A stretch of DNA of 64,000 nt from CAWBCR01 sp963787375 (GTDB taxonomy: Bacteria; Chloroflexota; Anaerolineae; Aggregatilineales; UBA3940). Shown piece by piece: positions 55,253-64,000 of this stretch (position 1 is its first letter; every line of letters starts with the position of its first letter). A program made the position numbers and the translations under genes. The stretch lies in assembly GCA_963787375.1 (NCBI GenBank), contig CAWBCR010000016.1, positions 225,817 through 289,816 of the forward strand, given 5' to 3'. The notes under the pieces were generated by a model. That model worked only from the letters and a program-made list of their open reading frames with translations. It had not been told where the DNA came from and did no database searches.

Positions 55253-57803
55253 ACTCCCGCTTGCGATCAGCTATCTAAAGGGCCGGCCTACCCGGACCAT
55301 CATGACCATCCTGTCTATCGTGATCGGCGTGATGATGATGTTTGGCCTGAACGGGATGGCTCCAGCTCTTCAAGACTTATTTATCTCAAGCACCCAATCA
55401 GTGGCGCTGACCAACGTCGATCTCTATGTGACGCGCAAGGATGGCAGCTTTTTCCGCCAGGAATACGAGCAAAACGTTGCCGCTGTCCAGGGCGTCGAAT
55501 CGACTGCCGCGATGATCGTGCGGGCAGTGACCGTCCCGCCAGAGCACTACTACACAGCGGATGGCAGCGAGATCAGTACTATCCAGGTCTACGGCATAGA
55601 TACGTCTGTCACAGATGAGTCCTTCAATGTGGTGACCGCCGGAGGGCGCAGGCTGCTGGCGGGCCGTCTTTTGCAGCCGGGCGATGGCCGGGTCGCGCTC
55701 ATCTCCCAGCAGTTCGCCCAAGGGCTGGGAATCGGTGTGGGCGATGTCGTGAAACTACCCGGCGCATCGGGCTGGATGGACTTCACCGTAGTCGGTGTGC
55801 TCGACGATCCCGGCTTGCTGCTCGGCAATCAGCAGGTGTTCATGCCGATTGGGGCGGCACAGGAACTGCTTAACACACCCGGACGGATCAACACCATTAT
55901 GGGCCGCTACGCAGAAGGCAGTGACGCGCGCGCCATTGATGCCACAGTGCAGTCAATGTTTGGCCGGGGCTATGAGCTCACTCCGCTTGAAGGTGGAGCC
56001 AGCATCTGGGCGGCGCTTCTGGAATTCATGAACGTGATCTTCACCATGTTTGGCCTGCTCGCGCTGGCAATGGCCGGCCTGATCATGTTCAACACCTTCC
56101 GCACCAGCGTCATCGAACGCCAGCGCGATATCGGTATGCTGCGGGCGGTCGGCGCAAAACGCCGGGTTGTGATGCGCACGATCCTGTACGAGGGCCTGAT
56201 TCTGGCCGTGCTGGGCACCGTGCTGGGCATGCTGCTCGGGTTCGCCTTTGCCTACGGGGCCAGGGCGGGACTCAGCAGCATGTTCCAGAGCCTGATGGGC
56301 AGTCCACTTGGCCAACCGAGGTTCGAGGTTCTGACCTTCGTCGTGTCGATTGTCTTTGGAGTGGGCGTCCCGCTGGTCAGCATCCTGCTGCCAGCACGCG
56401 CGGCCAGCCACATCACACCGCTGGAGGCCATGCGACCCACAACAGTAGATCAAGAGACAGCGGTCCGGCGCAGTCGCCTGATAGTCGGCTTAATCAGTCT
56501 GGTGCTGGGCGTCGCCGGTCTTCTCAGTGGCATCTTCCCACTGATGGCGCTGGGCATGCTGATCTTTCTGCTGGCGCTGGGCCTGCTTGGCCCGCTGCTG
56601 ATCAGCCCCATTACGTCCTTCTTCAGCCGCGCACTGACCCTTGTCTTCGGTCAGGAGGGCGGGCTGGCGGCAGGCAACATCGCCCGCCAACCACGGCGCG
56701 CGGCCATCACCGCCACCTCGCTGATGGTCAGCCTGGCCATCCTGATCGGGTTGGGTGGGATGCTGTCCTCCATCTACGGCGGCGCGCTGCACTACCTGGA
56801 TGCCAGCCTGCGGTCAGACTATATCGTGCTGGCCGGTGGCCTGATTGTCACCAATGACACGGTCGGTGCTGGCCCTGAACTGGCCGACACAGTCCGGCGG
56901 CTGCCCGGCGTAGCTGAATTAACCACCATGCGCCAGACGGATGTATTGGATGCCAACGGAGTCGGCATCCGGCTCATCGGCATCGATCCGCTTAACTACG
57001 AGCGCATCGCCGGGCTGACCTTCCTTGAGGGGGACAAGTCTGCCTACCAGCAAATGCAAGATGGAAATGCGGTCATCGTTAATGGCCGTTATGCCTCGCA
57101 GTTTGGTGTGAAGGTTGGCGATACGATTGCGCTTGAAGGTCAGCATGGCCCGGTCGAAGTCAAGGTGGCTGCCATCGGCCTGGACTATCTGAATATAAAG
57201 CTGCCAACGATCTACGTGACGCAGGACACACTTACCCGGGAGTATGGCATCCGCAATGACGTGTTTTTGCTGGTCAACGCCAAACCCGGCGCAGATCGGG
57301 ATCAGCTAGAAAAGGATCTGCTGACTGTAACACAGGCCTATCCCGGTTTTGGCGTTCTTTCCCACGAGCAGTTGTACGCCAGCCAGCAGAAAGTCGCACG
57401 GTCAGGCACCATCGGGATGAACCTCGTATTGGCCCTGCTTGCGGCCCCCGCGCTGCTGGGCCTGGCGAACGCGCTTGGTATAAACGTCATAGAACGCACG
57501 CGCGAGATCGGCATGCTACGGGCGGTCGGAGCAAGGCGGCGTCAGGTCCGGCGTATGATTGTCGCCGAAAGCCTGCTCCTGTCCTTAATGGGGATCGCTC
57601 TAGGCATCATCAGCGGCATCTTGCTGAGCTTCGTCATGACGGGCGTGCTAGAGTTTGCCGGGCTGAACATTCCCTACAGCTTCCCCATTGCAGGAGTCTT
57701 GACCGCCATCGCCGCCGGTTTGATCTGTGGGATACTGGCTGCGCTCATCCCGGCTCGCCGTGCTTCCGACCTGCAGATTGTGGCGGCTCTTGCTTACGAA
57801 TAG
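55245..57803 (+). CDS. FtsX/MacB-type ABC permease (paralogue, intact)
   Basis: The 852-residue permease is a full-length relative of the frameshifted gene at 30595. It has an N-terminal helix (IMTILSIVIGVMMMFGLNG), a MacB-like domain, and two FtsX blocks with ERQRDIGMLRAVGAKRRVVM and ERTREIGMLRAVGARRRQVR. It ends with LIPARRASDLQIVAALAYE. ATG 55245 is preceded by GTGGAGGAA. The upstream in-frame start at 55176 lies inside the ATPase gene and is rejected. Because it is intact, it supports the reading of the two breaks in its paralogue. Confidence 0.9.
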   Translation: MRELPLAISYLKGRPTRTIMTILSIVIGVMMMFGLNGMAPALQDLFISSTQSVALTNVDLYVTRKDGSFFRQEYEQNVAAVQGVESTAAMIVRAVTVPPEHYYTADGSEISTIQVYGIDTSVTDESFNVVTAGGRRLLAGRLLQPGDGRVALISQQFAQGLGIGVGDVVKLPGASGWMDFTVVGVLDDPGLLLGNQQVFMPIGAAQELLNTPGRINTIMGRYAEGSDARAIDATVQSMFGRGYELTPLEGGASIWAALLEFMNVIFTMFGLLALAMAGLIMFNTFRTSVIERQRDIGMLRAVGAKRRVVMRTILYEGLILAVLGTVLGMLLGFAFAYGARAGLSSMFQSLMGSPLGQPRFEVLTFVVSIVFGVGVPLVSILLPARAASHITPLEAMRPTTVDQETAVRRSRLIVGLISLVLGVAGLLSGIFPLMALGMLIFLLALGLLGPLLISPITSFFSRALTLVFGQEGGLAAGNIARQPRRAAITATSLMVSLAILIGLGGMLSSIYGGALHYLDASLRSDYIVLAGGLIVTNDTVGAGPELADTVRRLPGVAELTTMRQTDVLDANGVGIRLIGIDPLNYERIAGLTFLEGDKSAYQQMQDGNAVIVNGRYASQFGVKVGDTIALEGQHGPVEVKVAAIGLDYLNIKLPTIYVTQDTLTREYGIRNDVFLLVNAKPGADRDQLEKDLLTVTQAYPGFGVLSHEQLYASQQKVARSGTIGMNLVLALLAAPALLGLANALGINVIERTREIGMLRAVGARRRQVRRMIVAESLLLSLMGIALGIISGILLSFVMTGVLEFAGLNIPYSFPIAGVLTAIAAGLICGILAALIPARRASDLQIVAALAYE

Positions 57804-57949
57804 CGCATGGTGCCGGGCCGAAAACGCCGGATAACTATGTCTGGGAGCGGCTTGGCTGGCTGCGGAAGGCCGCCTGCTGGCTACTTATCTCATCCGCGCA
57901 CAAACAGGAGGGATGGGTAGTTTCGCAGATCTCGTAATCTCGAACGGGT

Positions 57950-58359
57950 GAATTTCTCGGCATCCTTGTTATTGTCGTCTCTGTTGTGTTTATCATCGGC
58001 GCGGTCATATTGGGCCGCCGCCAGCGCGCCGCGGTTGATCGGTGCGCGCCCGGCTCATGGAAATCAGCGGCGGCTACTCGATTGACCTACAAGGTGGATC
58101 AATGAAGTTCTCGCGGAACGGCCACATCACGGATAGCGCCACGGTCGAGAAGGTTCTGGCCACCCTCGCCGACCTGGCCGACCGCGTTGAGGGTAAGCGT
58201 TAGAGCACAGCGTGACATCATGGCTCGTGACGCTTGAAGAAGCCTGCCAGGGATCTGATGCTGTGCAGGCAGCAGGCGATGGCCGAACAGCAGTCGGGCA
58301 GCCTGTTGGGTCTGAAACTGGTATCACCTGATGGCCAATTCGTTATTGAAATGTTCTGA
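57950..58359 (+). pseudogene. Decayed membrane-protein relic with small ORFs
   Basis: GEFLGILVIVVSVVFIIGAVI followed by LGRRQR encodes one membrane helix with no usable start. It is out of frame with a 48-codon ORF at 58057-58203 (MEISGGYSIDLQGGSMKFSR, then VLATLADLADRVEGKR). A third piece, 58279-58359 (QQSGSLLGLKLVSPDGQFVI), ends in a stop. Together they look like pieces of one or two broken small genes. The rest of 57804-58555 holds nothing recognisable apart from the hairpin at 58477. Confidence 0.4.
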
Positions 58360-58476
58360 GTAGCGTCATCCAAGACTACTATCAGGAAGCCGCTTAACCG
58401 GCGATTCTGTACTCATATTAGTCTTGAAAGACTGCGGGTACCGAGATACCTCAATACCGCTCAAGCGTCTCCGTTC

Positions 58477-58498
58477 AGCCCCCAGGCGACTGGGGGCT
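58477..58498. terminator. Hairpin before the ABC-2 permease 3' end
   Basis: AGCCCCCAG (58477-58485) pairs with CTGGGGGCT (58490-58498). It lies downstream of the minus-strand ABC-2 gene and may end its transcript. Confidence 0.5.
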
Positions 58499-58555
58499 GT
58501 CTGTCCACCATCCCTTGCCTTCTAAACTCTGGGATGACTCATGTTTATGATTAAC

Positions 58556-59248
58556 TCATTCCCAGCGGAAGGTTTTGATCGAGATGAGCACCCCGGCGAC
58601 CAGGGCCCCCGCCAAGACGAGGACGTCGGTGATGTGCTGGCCCCAGGCCTCGCCGATCCACAGGCCTTTCAGCAGATTGACCACATACGTCAACGGCAGG
58701 AACGCAGAGAGCTTCACGACGGTTGCGGGCATCAGCTCGCGTGGCCAGGCGGCCCCGGACAGGATCAACATGGGGTACAGCAGCACCATCGCGACGATCT
58801 GGGCAACGCGAGCCGTAGGCATGGTGCCCGCCAGGATGAACCCGATCCCGAAGAAGCTCAGGCTGCCCAGGATGAATCCACCTACCATACTGAAGGCATT
58901 GCCCACGAACTGCACGTGGTAGATCAGCTTCCCGGCGGTGACGAGCAGGAGCATGCCCAGGCTGGTCATGGTGAAGACCACGACGACCTGTGCGGCCATG
59001 ACGACCAAAGGACTGACCGGTGTGGTCCGCAGGCGACGCAGGATACCGTTCTCCCGGTAAGTGGCCATTGTGATGGTGATGGACATCAGTCCGGTCATCC
59101 CGATGATCATGGCGGTGAAGGCCGGTATCAGAGCGCCGACCGTTGCCTGACCGCCAAACTCCGTTGCAGGCGTGTTGCCATAGATGGCGCCGAACTTCGT
59201 ATCGCTTCCGGCGGGCCAGTAATCCCGACAGCCAAATCGATCTGCCAT
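58556..59248 (-). CDS. ABC-2 transporter permease, 5'-truncated
   Basis: The 230-residue frame holds the later helices of an ABC-2 permease: LIPAFTAMIIGMTGLMSITI, the coupling region ATYRENGILRRLRTTPVSP, GFILGSLSFFGIGFILAGTM, and SGAAWPRELMPATVVKLSAF with the final FLPLTYVVNLL motif. The first membrane helix and the preceding N-terminus are missing. The start (MADRFGCRDYWPAG) is not family-like, and no ATPase gene is adjacent. It is probably a remnant of a two-gene exporter. Confidence 0.7.
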   Translation of the reverse strand: MADRFGCRDYWPAGSDTKFGAIYGNTPATEFGGQATVGALIPAFTAMIIGMTGLMSITITMATYRENGILRRLRTTPVSPLVVMAAQVVVVFTMTSLGMLLLVTAGKLIYHVQFVGNAFSMVGGFILGSLSFFGIGFILAGTMPTARVAQIVAMVLLYPMLILSGAAWPRELMPATVVKLSAFLPLTYVVNLLKGLWIGEAWGQHITDVLVLAGALVAGVLISIKTFRWE

Positions 59249-59398
59249 GTACGCCGAGTGCCTGCCGGACTTGGCGATTTTCTACTCCGCCAGTACACTG
59301 TGAAGCAGTAGTACGCTTCCGACAGCGTCTGCTCTTTTAGCGCACGCCAGTATCGTATTCAGTTTCTGGATTCTCCAAAGGAAGGCAGGCATACTCAC

Positions 59399-60442
59399 AT
59401 GGCTTATAAACGTATTGTCATTTCGGAATTTGGTGGACCCGATGTCCTCAAATGGGTCGAGGAACCGACGCTGCCGGAGCCCCAGGCAGGCGAAGTGCGT
59501 GTCAAGGTATTGGCAGCCAGCGCATCCTTTACCGACACCATGACCCGGACCGGCAACTACCCGGGGATCAAGGAAAAGCTGCCCTACCCCCCCGGCTGGG
59601 ATTTCGTGGGCGTGGTGGATAAGCTCGGCCCCGGCGCGAGCGGCTTCTCGATTGGGCAGCGGGTCGCAGACCTGACCGGCTACGGCGCGAACACCGAATA
59701 CATCGTCCGACCGGCGAATAGTCTGGTTCCTGTGCCGGATGGCCTGGACGTCGCCGTCGCAGATGCAACCATTCTCAGCTACACCACCGCCTACCAGATG
59801 CTGGTGCGCATCGCGGAAGTCAAGGAAGGCCAGCGCATCCTGGTGCATGGGGCCGCTGGCGCGGTTGGGCAAGCTTTCCTGTCTCTAGGCAAACTGCTGG
59901 GCTTAGAAATGTACGGCACGGCTTCTGGCAGTCAGGTGAGCACGGTCAAGGAGGCCGGGGCCACCCCTATCGACTACCGCACAGAAGATTTCGTAGCCAA
60001 GACGATGGAGCTCACCGGCGACGGCGTGGACGCGGTCTTCGATCCCATTGGCGTGGACCACTTCATCGAGTCGTTCAAGACGCTGCGGGCCAAGGGCAAG
60101 CTGGTGACCTACGGCTTTTACAACCTCACAGCCGGGACCGACCATCCCATGATGGGCCAGATGATGGGGCAGATCATGCGTTTCCAGATGCTGAGCATGC
60201 GCTGGAACTACTTCTCCGGTGGGAAGAAAGTGATCTACTTCAACATCGGTGACCTGCGGGGTAAACACCCTGATTGGTTCAAGGAAGACCTTGCGAAGCT
60301 GTTCGGCTACGCGGCGGAGGGCAAGATTCATCCGAACGTCTGGCGGCGGATGCCCATGTCCGAAGCGGCGGAAGCTCATCGGCTCATCGAGGCGCGCAAA
60401 GCCGAGGGGAAGATCGTCCTGATGACAGACGCGGCGGAGTAA
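59399..60442 (+). CDS. Zinc-independent MDR-family quinone oxidoreductase
   Basis: The 347-residue enzyme has the MDR fold: a GroES-like N-terminus (PGWDFVGVVDKLGPGASGF), the NAD(P)H-binding VHGAAGAVGQAFLSLGKLLG, and no zinc ligands, as in quinone oxidoreductase and enoyl reductase members. The C-terminal segment (WRRMPMSEAAEAHRLIEARKAEGKIVL) is typical. AAAGGAAGG precedes ATG 59399. The substrate is likely a quinone or an alpha,beta-unsaturated carbonyl compound. Confidence 0.88.
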   Translation: MAYKRIVISEFGGPDVLKWVEEPTLPEPQAGEVRVKVLAASASFTDTMTRTGNYPGIKEKLPYPPGWDFVGVVDKLGPGASGFSIGQRVADLTGYGANTEYIVRPANSLVPVPDGLDVAVADATILSYTTAYQMLVRIAEVKEGQRILVHGAAGAVGQAFLSLGKLLGLEMYGTASGSQVSTVKEAGATPIDYRTEDFVAKTMELTGDGVDAVFDPIGVDHFIESFKTLRAKGKLVTYGFYNLTAGTDHPMMGQMMGQIMRFQMLSMRWNYFSGGKKVIYFNIGDLRGKHPDWFKEDLAKLFGYAAEGKIHPNVWRRMPMSEAAEAHRLIEARKAEGKIVLMTDAAE

Positions 60443-60471
60443 TCCGCACCCTACCCGGTGATTGAGTAACC

Positions 60472-60510
60472 AAACCGCCCCTGGATAGCACATGGATGCC
60501 AGGGGCGGTT
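60472..60510 (+). terminator. Terminator after the quinone oxidoreductase gene
   Basis: AACCGCCCCTGG (60473-60484) pairs with CCAGGGGCGGTT (60499-60510), followed by GTTTGT. Confidence 0.8.
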
Positions 60511-61127
60511 GTTTGTACTCTGTCAGGCAACCAGATTACCATCTGTCCTGGCCGAAAATGCACGTCAATTCTAACCCCTCCGTTAATCGGACGCCGAGAA
60601 CTGAGGAAATGAGGCCCGACTGTGCCAGAGCGAAGTCGTGGACGAAATTGTACATGCGTCCAATTCCTGAAGGCATGTGGTTATATCTGTCGCTCTCTTG
60701 AATGGTTATCCAGAGCGGCTATCTATGCTCAGCCTATACCATGCCTATCGGAAACTGGAGACATTCCCTCTACGCGGGCAGGCATATACTTGAAGTCGAG
60801 CAATGAAAAGGGATTTATGATGTTCCCACTCAGCACAGTGAGGCTGCCATTCCCCAGGTGCATGGTGCTCCCCAGGAACGCGGGACATAACTCAAATGAT
60901 AGGGCAGAGACAGGAAACGGAAAGCCTTCCGCAGGGTAGGTGGGCGAAGCCCTGCGGGCTTCTGCGTTGTCGTCATTGGGCTATCCCGCCTCAGCTTTTC
61001 ACCTTCCCGGGCGCTCCTCACGGCTCATCAAGAATTATCCCATGTTCATGATTGCCGCACCCCTGCGGAAGACCTTGTTTGGATTGACAAAAACACCCCT
61101 GTATCCGACGGCATTGCCAGTGTCTGG
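60511..61127. other. Intergenic stretch without a recognisable gene
   Basis: Short frames are present, but none has a ribosome site or family match. CCGCAGGG (60929-60936) and CCCTGCGG (60950-60957) form a hairpin that may end the response-regulator transcript, and CCCCTGCGG recurs near 61064. Confidence 0.4.
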
Positions 61128-61505
61128 TTATTTCTCCCCCACCCCCAGGAGCTCATGTACCTTGGTCTCCAGAACCTGCGGGTCAATGGGCTTGACCATG
61201 TAGTCGTTTGCACCGGCGGCAAAGGTCTGCTCGACGGTCCCTGTATCGGAAAACGCTGACAGGATGATCACCGGTGTCTGCTCGTGCTGGGGAAGCGCGC
61301 GAATCCGCCGGCATAGTTCAATGCCGTTGATCTCTGGCATCATCACGTCGAGGATGAACAAGCCCGGCGTCGATTCTTGCAGCATCTCAAGTGCACTCGC
61401 GCTATCCAGAGCTTTGAGCACGGCATATCCTTGACGTTCGAATAGGATACCGCAGAGGCTCAGGATCTCGGGGCTGTCGTCTACGATCATGATACTTGTG
61501 GTCAT
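61128..61505 (-). CDS. CheY-like response regulator (receiver only)
   Basis: The 125-residue protein is a lone receiver domain. IMIVDDSPEIL holds the acidic pocket, LFILDVMMPEING the phospho-aspartate, VIILSAFSD the switch threonine/serine (here Ser), and MVKPIDP the conserved lysine. No output domain is present. It follows the TadA/CpaF-type ATPase gene on the same strand, 124 bases downstream. A histidine-kinase relic lies on the far side of that gene, so they may once have formed one signalling set. Confidence 0.9.
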   Translation of the reverse strand: MTTSIMIVDDSPEILSLCGILFERQGYAVLKALDSASALEMLQESTPGLFILDVMMPEINGIELCRRIRALPQHEQTPVIILSAFSDTGTVEQTFAAGANDYMVKPIDPQVLETKVHELLGVGEK

Positions 61506-61629
61506 GGCGTAACCTTTTTGAAATTCGTATACGTTTCTTGAGTACGGAACAGCGGACGCCCAGTTGGCCAGACATCCGGTTGTGGCCGCCAGCGGACGGC
61601 ACCTCCTGCAATCAGGTCATCTCCCTGAC

Positions 61630-62979
61630 CTATGTCATGAACAACGTTGGACGTAACTCAATACCATACTCAGAAAACCGATCCACAAACCTGGGACGCA
61701 GGCCGTTGGCCAGGAGTTGCCCGCCCCCTTCATGGCTGGGCTGGAAGCCCGGTTTGCCGCTTGTCGTGTAGGTGAAAATGTTCTGCAGGATTATGTTCTC
61801 GCCTTCCAGGCCCTGCACTTCGGTAATCTGGGTGATCTTGCGGCTGCCATCCTTCAAGCGTGCCTGCTGTATGATGAGATCAACCGCGCTTGCGATCTGT
61901 GAACGAATGATAAACACAGGCAAGTCCATCCCCGCCATCATCGCCAGGGTTTCCAGGCGGGAAATAGCGTCGCGGGGACTGTTGGCGTGGACAGTAGTCA
62001 GCGAACCATCGTGCCCGGTGTTCATGGCTTGCAGCATGTCTAACGCTGCGCCGTCGCGAATCTCCCCGACTACGATGCGATCTGGCCGCATGCGGAGCGA
62101 GCCTTTGACCAGATCGCGAATCTTAAGTTGGCCTTCCTCACTACCAGGGACAGGCGGCGCCGTTTCCAGGCTCACCACGTGGCGCTGGCTGAGTTGCAGT
62201 TCGGCAGAGTCTTCAATCGTGAGGGTGCGTTCATCCTCTGGGATGAAGTTGCTGATGACATTGAGCAAGGTCGTCTTGCCAGAGCCGGTGCCGCCTGACA
62301 CCACAATGTTCAGACGGGCGATGACACACGCTCGCAAGAATTCGGCAACTTCTTCGGTGAACGAGCCAGAGCCAACCAGATCTTGCCACGTCAACGCCTT
62401 TTCCGGGAATTTGCGGATAGTGATCGTGGTTCCCTGAAGCGCAGCGGGGGGCATGATCAAATGTACGCGACTGCCATCCGGCAGACGGGCATCCACCATC
62501 GGGTTGCGGCGGTTGAATTCCCGTTGCAGGGGACGCACAATGCGCTGTGCGGTCCACTGGACATGTTCTTCGTCGTCAAAGACAAATTCGGTTTCTTCCA
62601 TCTTGCCGTTGCGCTCGACAAAAATCACCTCAGGCCCGTTAACCATGATTTCCGAGTAAGACCTATCTTGGACGAGCGGTTCGATGGTACCGAAGCCAAG
62701 CAGGTCGTTGATCAAGTCTGCTTCAAGCTCCTGGTATTCGGCCTGGTCAATCTGGATGTTGTTGTGTTGCAAGAGCGTTCGCAGCCGGTGGCTGACGGTC
62801 TGGCGATGTTCTGGGTCGGAGGTGGTCGCCCTATCGAATTCGCTGGGAGTGGCCAGGAGCTTCGGGCGCAACCACCTGCGCAAGCCTGCCACCTTGGGAC
62901 TTGTGTGTCGCTTTGACGGTAGAACATATTCCTCTTCGCCGGGCATATGGTTGGGTGTGGGCATAGATTTATGGTCCAT
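61630..62979 (-). CDS. TadA/CpaF-type secretion ATPase
   Basis: The 449-residue ATPase has the CpaF N-terminal domain (ADLINDLLGFGTIEPLVQDRS, then EIMVNGP). It then has Walker A SGGTGSGKTTLLNVI near residue 210, the Asp box TIEDSAELQL, Walker B RMRPDRIVVGEIRDGAALDM, and the His box GSLTTVHANSPRDAISRLE. It would power a type IV pilus or Tad secretion system. No tadB, tadC or pilin gene is in the window, so it stands alone. The N-terminal 40 residues are basic and not conserved. Confidence 0.9.
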   Translation of the reverse strand: MDHKSMPTPNHMPGEEEYVLPSKRHTSPKVAGLRRWLRPKLLATPSEFDRATTSDPEHRQTVSHRLRTLLQHNNIQIDQAEYQELEADLINDLLGFGTIEPLVQDRSYSEIMVNGPEVIFVERNGKMEETEFVFDDEEHVQWTAQRIVRPLQREFNRRNPMVDARLPDGSRVHLIMPPAALQGTTITIRKFPEKALTWQDLVGSGSFTEEVAEFLRACVIARLNIVVSGGTGSGKTTLLNVISNFIPEDERTLTIEDSAELQLSQRHVVSLETAPPVPGSEEGQLKIRDLVKGSLRMRPDRIVVGEIRDGAALDMLQAMNTGHDGSLTTVHANSPRDAISRLETLAMMAGMDLPVFIIRSQIASAVDLIIQQARLKDGSRKITQITEVQGLEGENIILQNIFTYTTSGKPGFQPSHEGGGQLLANGLRPRFVDRFSEYGIELRPTLFMT

Positions 62980-63095
62980 TAGAAACGATCCTCATAGGTT
63001 TCAGCGCGAGTGTTGAGTTAAACCGATTTCCCTTGCTGACATCCCGATGTGTACGGGTAGGAGCCACTGGCATCACGACTGGCGTTACACGTCAA

Positions 63096-63230
63096 TCAGG
63101 GGGTTGACAGTGTGAACCAGAACGCACTACCCCTGGTCAGGGATGCTCCTGACTCCCTGTGCTGGACGGAAATGTACATCTGTTCTGCCAACGAGAGGAC
63201 TCCATCGTGCTCCTCGGTGTGGTGGTGTTT
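63096..63230 (-). pseudogene. Relic of a histidine-kinase ATPase domain
   Basis: The frame reads FKHHHTEEHDG, then LSLAEQMYISV and RGSAFWFTLSTP. It aligns with the end of HATPase_c kinases (a phenylalanine-rich box, GLGLSIAKQMVE, and GSTFWFTLP). Most catalytic residues are gone and no start is seen, so it is a decayed piece. Confidence 0.4.
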
Positions 63231-63479
63231 GAAACACCAATAGCCTGGTATCAGGCATCCGTCATCTGAGAGGCCATCGGACCGATAGGGGGGCGAAAAC
63301 TCTTCAGCAATAGAACGGATATGTGTTTTCGTCCACCTATGAGAACAAGAGTCATGACAGGCATCCGGCAAATGCTGTGCTTCGTCCACTATGCCCATCA
63401 TAGCCCGATTCGGCGCAAAAAGAAATCGGCCTGCCAGAATGGCACACCGTCAGAGGAAACCGATTCCGCTACTCCCCCG

Positions 63480-63770
63480 GATACCCCACCCGCACGTTGT
63501 CGATCCGCCCGGTACCTGCCCGCTTCCAGATCGTTCCAGGCTGAGATATCGGGATTGTAGGCCGCCTGCCGCAGGAGATCCGCATCACCGGGCTGGAACA
63601 TCCCCGATGATCGCCGCCACGACGATCACACCGCCGACCGGCAGCCACCACGGGATCGACTTCCGGCGCGCCGCTGGGGCCGGACCGCTGGCCGCTTCGG
63701 CTTCCGGTTCGGCGGCCTGCCCCACCGGCACGATGATCTCGCGCGCGCCAGCGCCTCAGCCTGGAGTTTC
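63480..63770 (-). pseudogene. Frameshifted membrane-protein relic
   Basis: Coding signal on the minus strand runs through at least three frames: REIIVPVGQAAEPEAE with a membrane helix (IPWWLPVGGVIVVAAIIG), then FQPGDADLLRQAAYNPDISA, then RIDNVRVGYPGE before a stop. Its 5' end is cut by the IS630 relic. The family is not recognised. Confidence 0.4.
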
Positions 63771-63997
63771 ATTTCACGCCCAAACATGCCAGTTGGTTGA
63801 ACATGGTAGAAATCGAATGGTCCGTTCTCTCACGTCAATGTATTGATGGTCGCATTCCGTCGACAGCGCAGCTCGGTCAGCAGATTGCCGCCTGGCAAGC
63901 GGATCGCAACGCCCAGCGCGCCACCGTTCATTGGTAGTTCACGGTCCATGATGCGCGCGGCAAGATGAAGTCCCTTTACCCGTCAAATCCATCATGA
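63770..63997 (+). pseudogene. IS630-family transposase 3' remnant with internal stop
   Basis: HFTPKHASWLNM, VEIEWSVLSRQCIDGRIPS, AWQADRNAQRATVHW, then FTVHDARGKMKSLYPSNPS match the last third of IS630 transposases, whose core is HYTPKHGSWLNMAEIE. A TAG at 63935-63937 interrupts the frame and only the 3' end is present. Its insertion cut the neighbouring minus-strand gene. A second insertion event within the window edge cannot be judged. Confidence 0.7.
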
Positions 63998-64000
63998 TAC

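Overview
The window is high-GC DNA that looks like a chromosomal segment of a member of the Chloroflexota, most likely the class Anaerolineae or a close relative. This is inference, from extracellular Thr-Pro-rich linkers, TPR proteins carrying many PDWL motifs, GC-rich dispersed inverted repeats, the dnaG-rpoD pair and a CarD regulator. No rRNA or tRNA gene was recognised.

Layout. 1-7.4 kb: a broken AlbA_2-domain gene at the left edge, a six-zinc-finger gene under an SOS-like promoter, a YIP1-like membrane protein, a holin-like membrane protein, a promoter-to-terminator segment that looks like a small RNA, recD2, and small or decayed genes. 7.4-20.3 kb: two HAD phosphatases with holA; a membrane TPR protein; a thpR / Mut7-C RNase / rsfS group; ndk; a giant TPR scaffold with about 33 PDWL-type motifs; and, divergent from it, a membrane protein with four DLF motifs and one PDWL motif. 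20.3-29 kb: a penicillin-acylase-type hydrolase, peptide deformylase, a DUF4236/TPR protein, and the primary sigma factor and primase operon. 29.2-33.1 kb: a PadR regulator with an ABC ATPase and FtsX-type permease. 33.4-34.3 kb: a cold-shock gene with a leader hairpin, and CarD.

34.6-40.6 kb holds the most striking cluster: tusA, an MvhD-like gene without its cluster cysteines, two HdrA/Qmo-type flavoproteins, a small winged-helix protein, a QmoC-type membrane subunit and a DsrE-type protein. It resembles a Qmo/Hdr quinone-linked electron-transfer complex joined to sulfur-carrier proteins, with no aprAB, sat, dsrAB or hdrB in view. LysR and a complete livFGMHK operon follow (40.7-46.6 kb).

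47-64 kb is more accessory: a DUF5946 protein, a hybrid-sensing histidine kinase, a UroD-family methyltransferase, a CPBP protease, a GT39 glycosyltransferase, transposase relics, a second ABC/FtsX pair, a truncated ABC-2 permease, a quinone oxidoreductase, an orphan TadA/CpaF ATPase with a CheY-like regulator, and a decaying right end with an IS630 remnant.

Many otherwise well-conserved genes, including the sigma factor, an FtsX permease, HdrA2, Mut7-C and the PDWL scaffold, carry a single-base frameshift. Almost all of these have the same sign, one extra base, so sequencing or assembly indels are the likeliest cause. They are annotated here as whole genes with the breakpoints stated.
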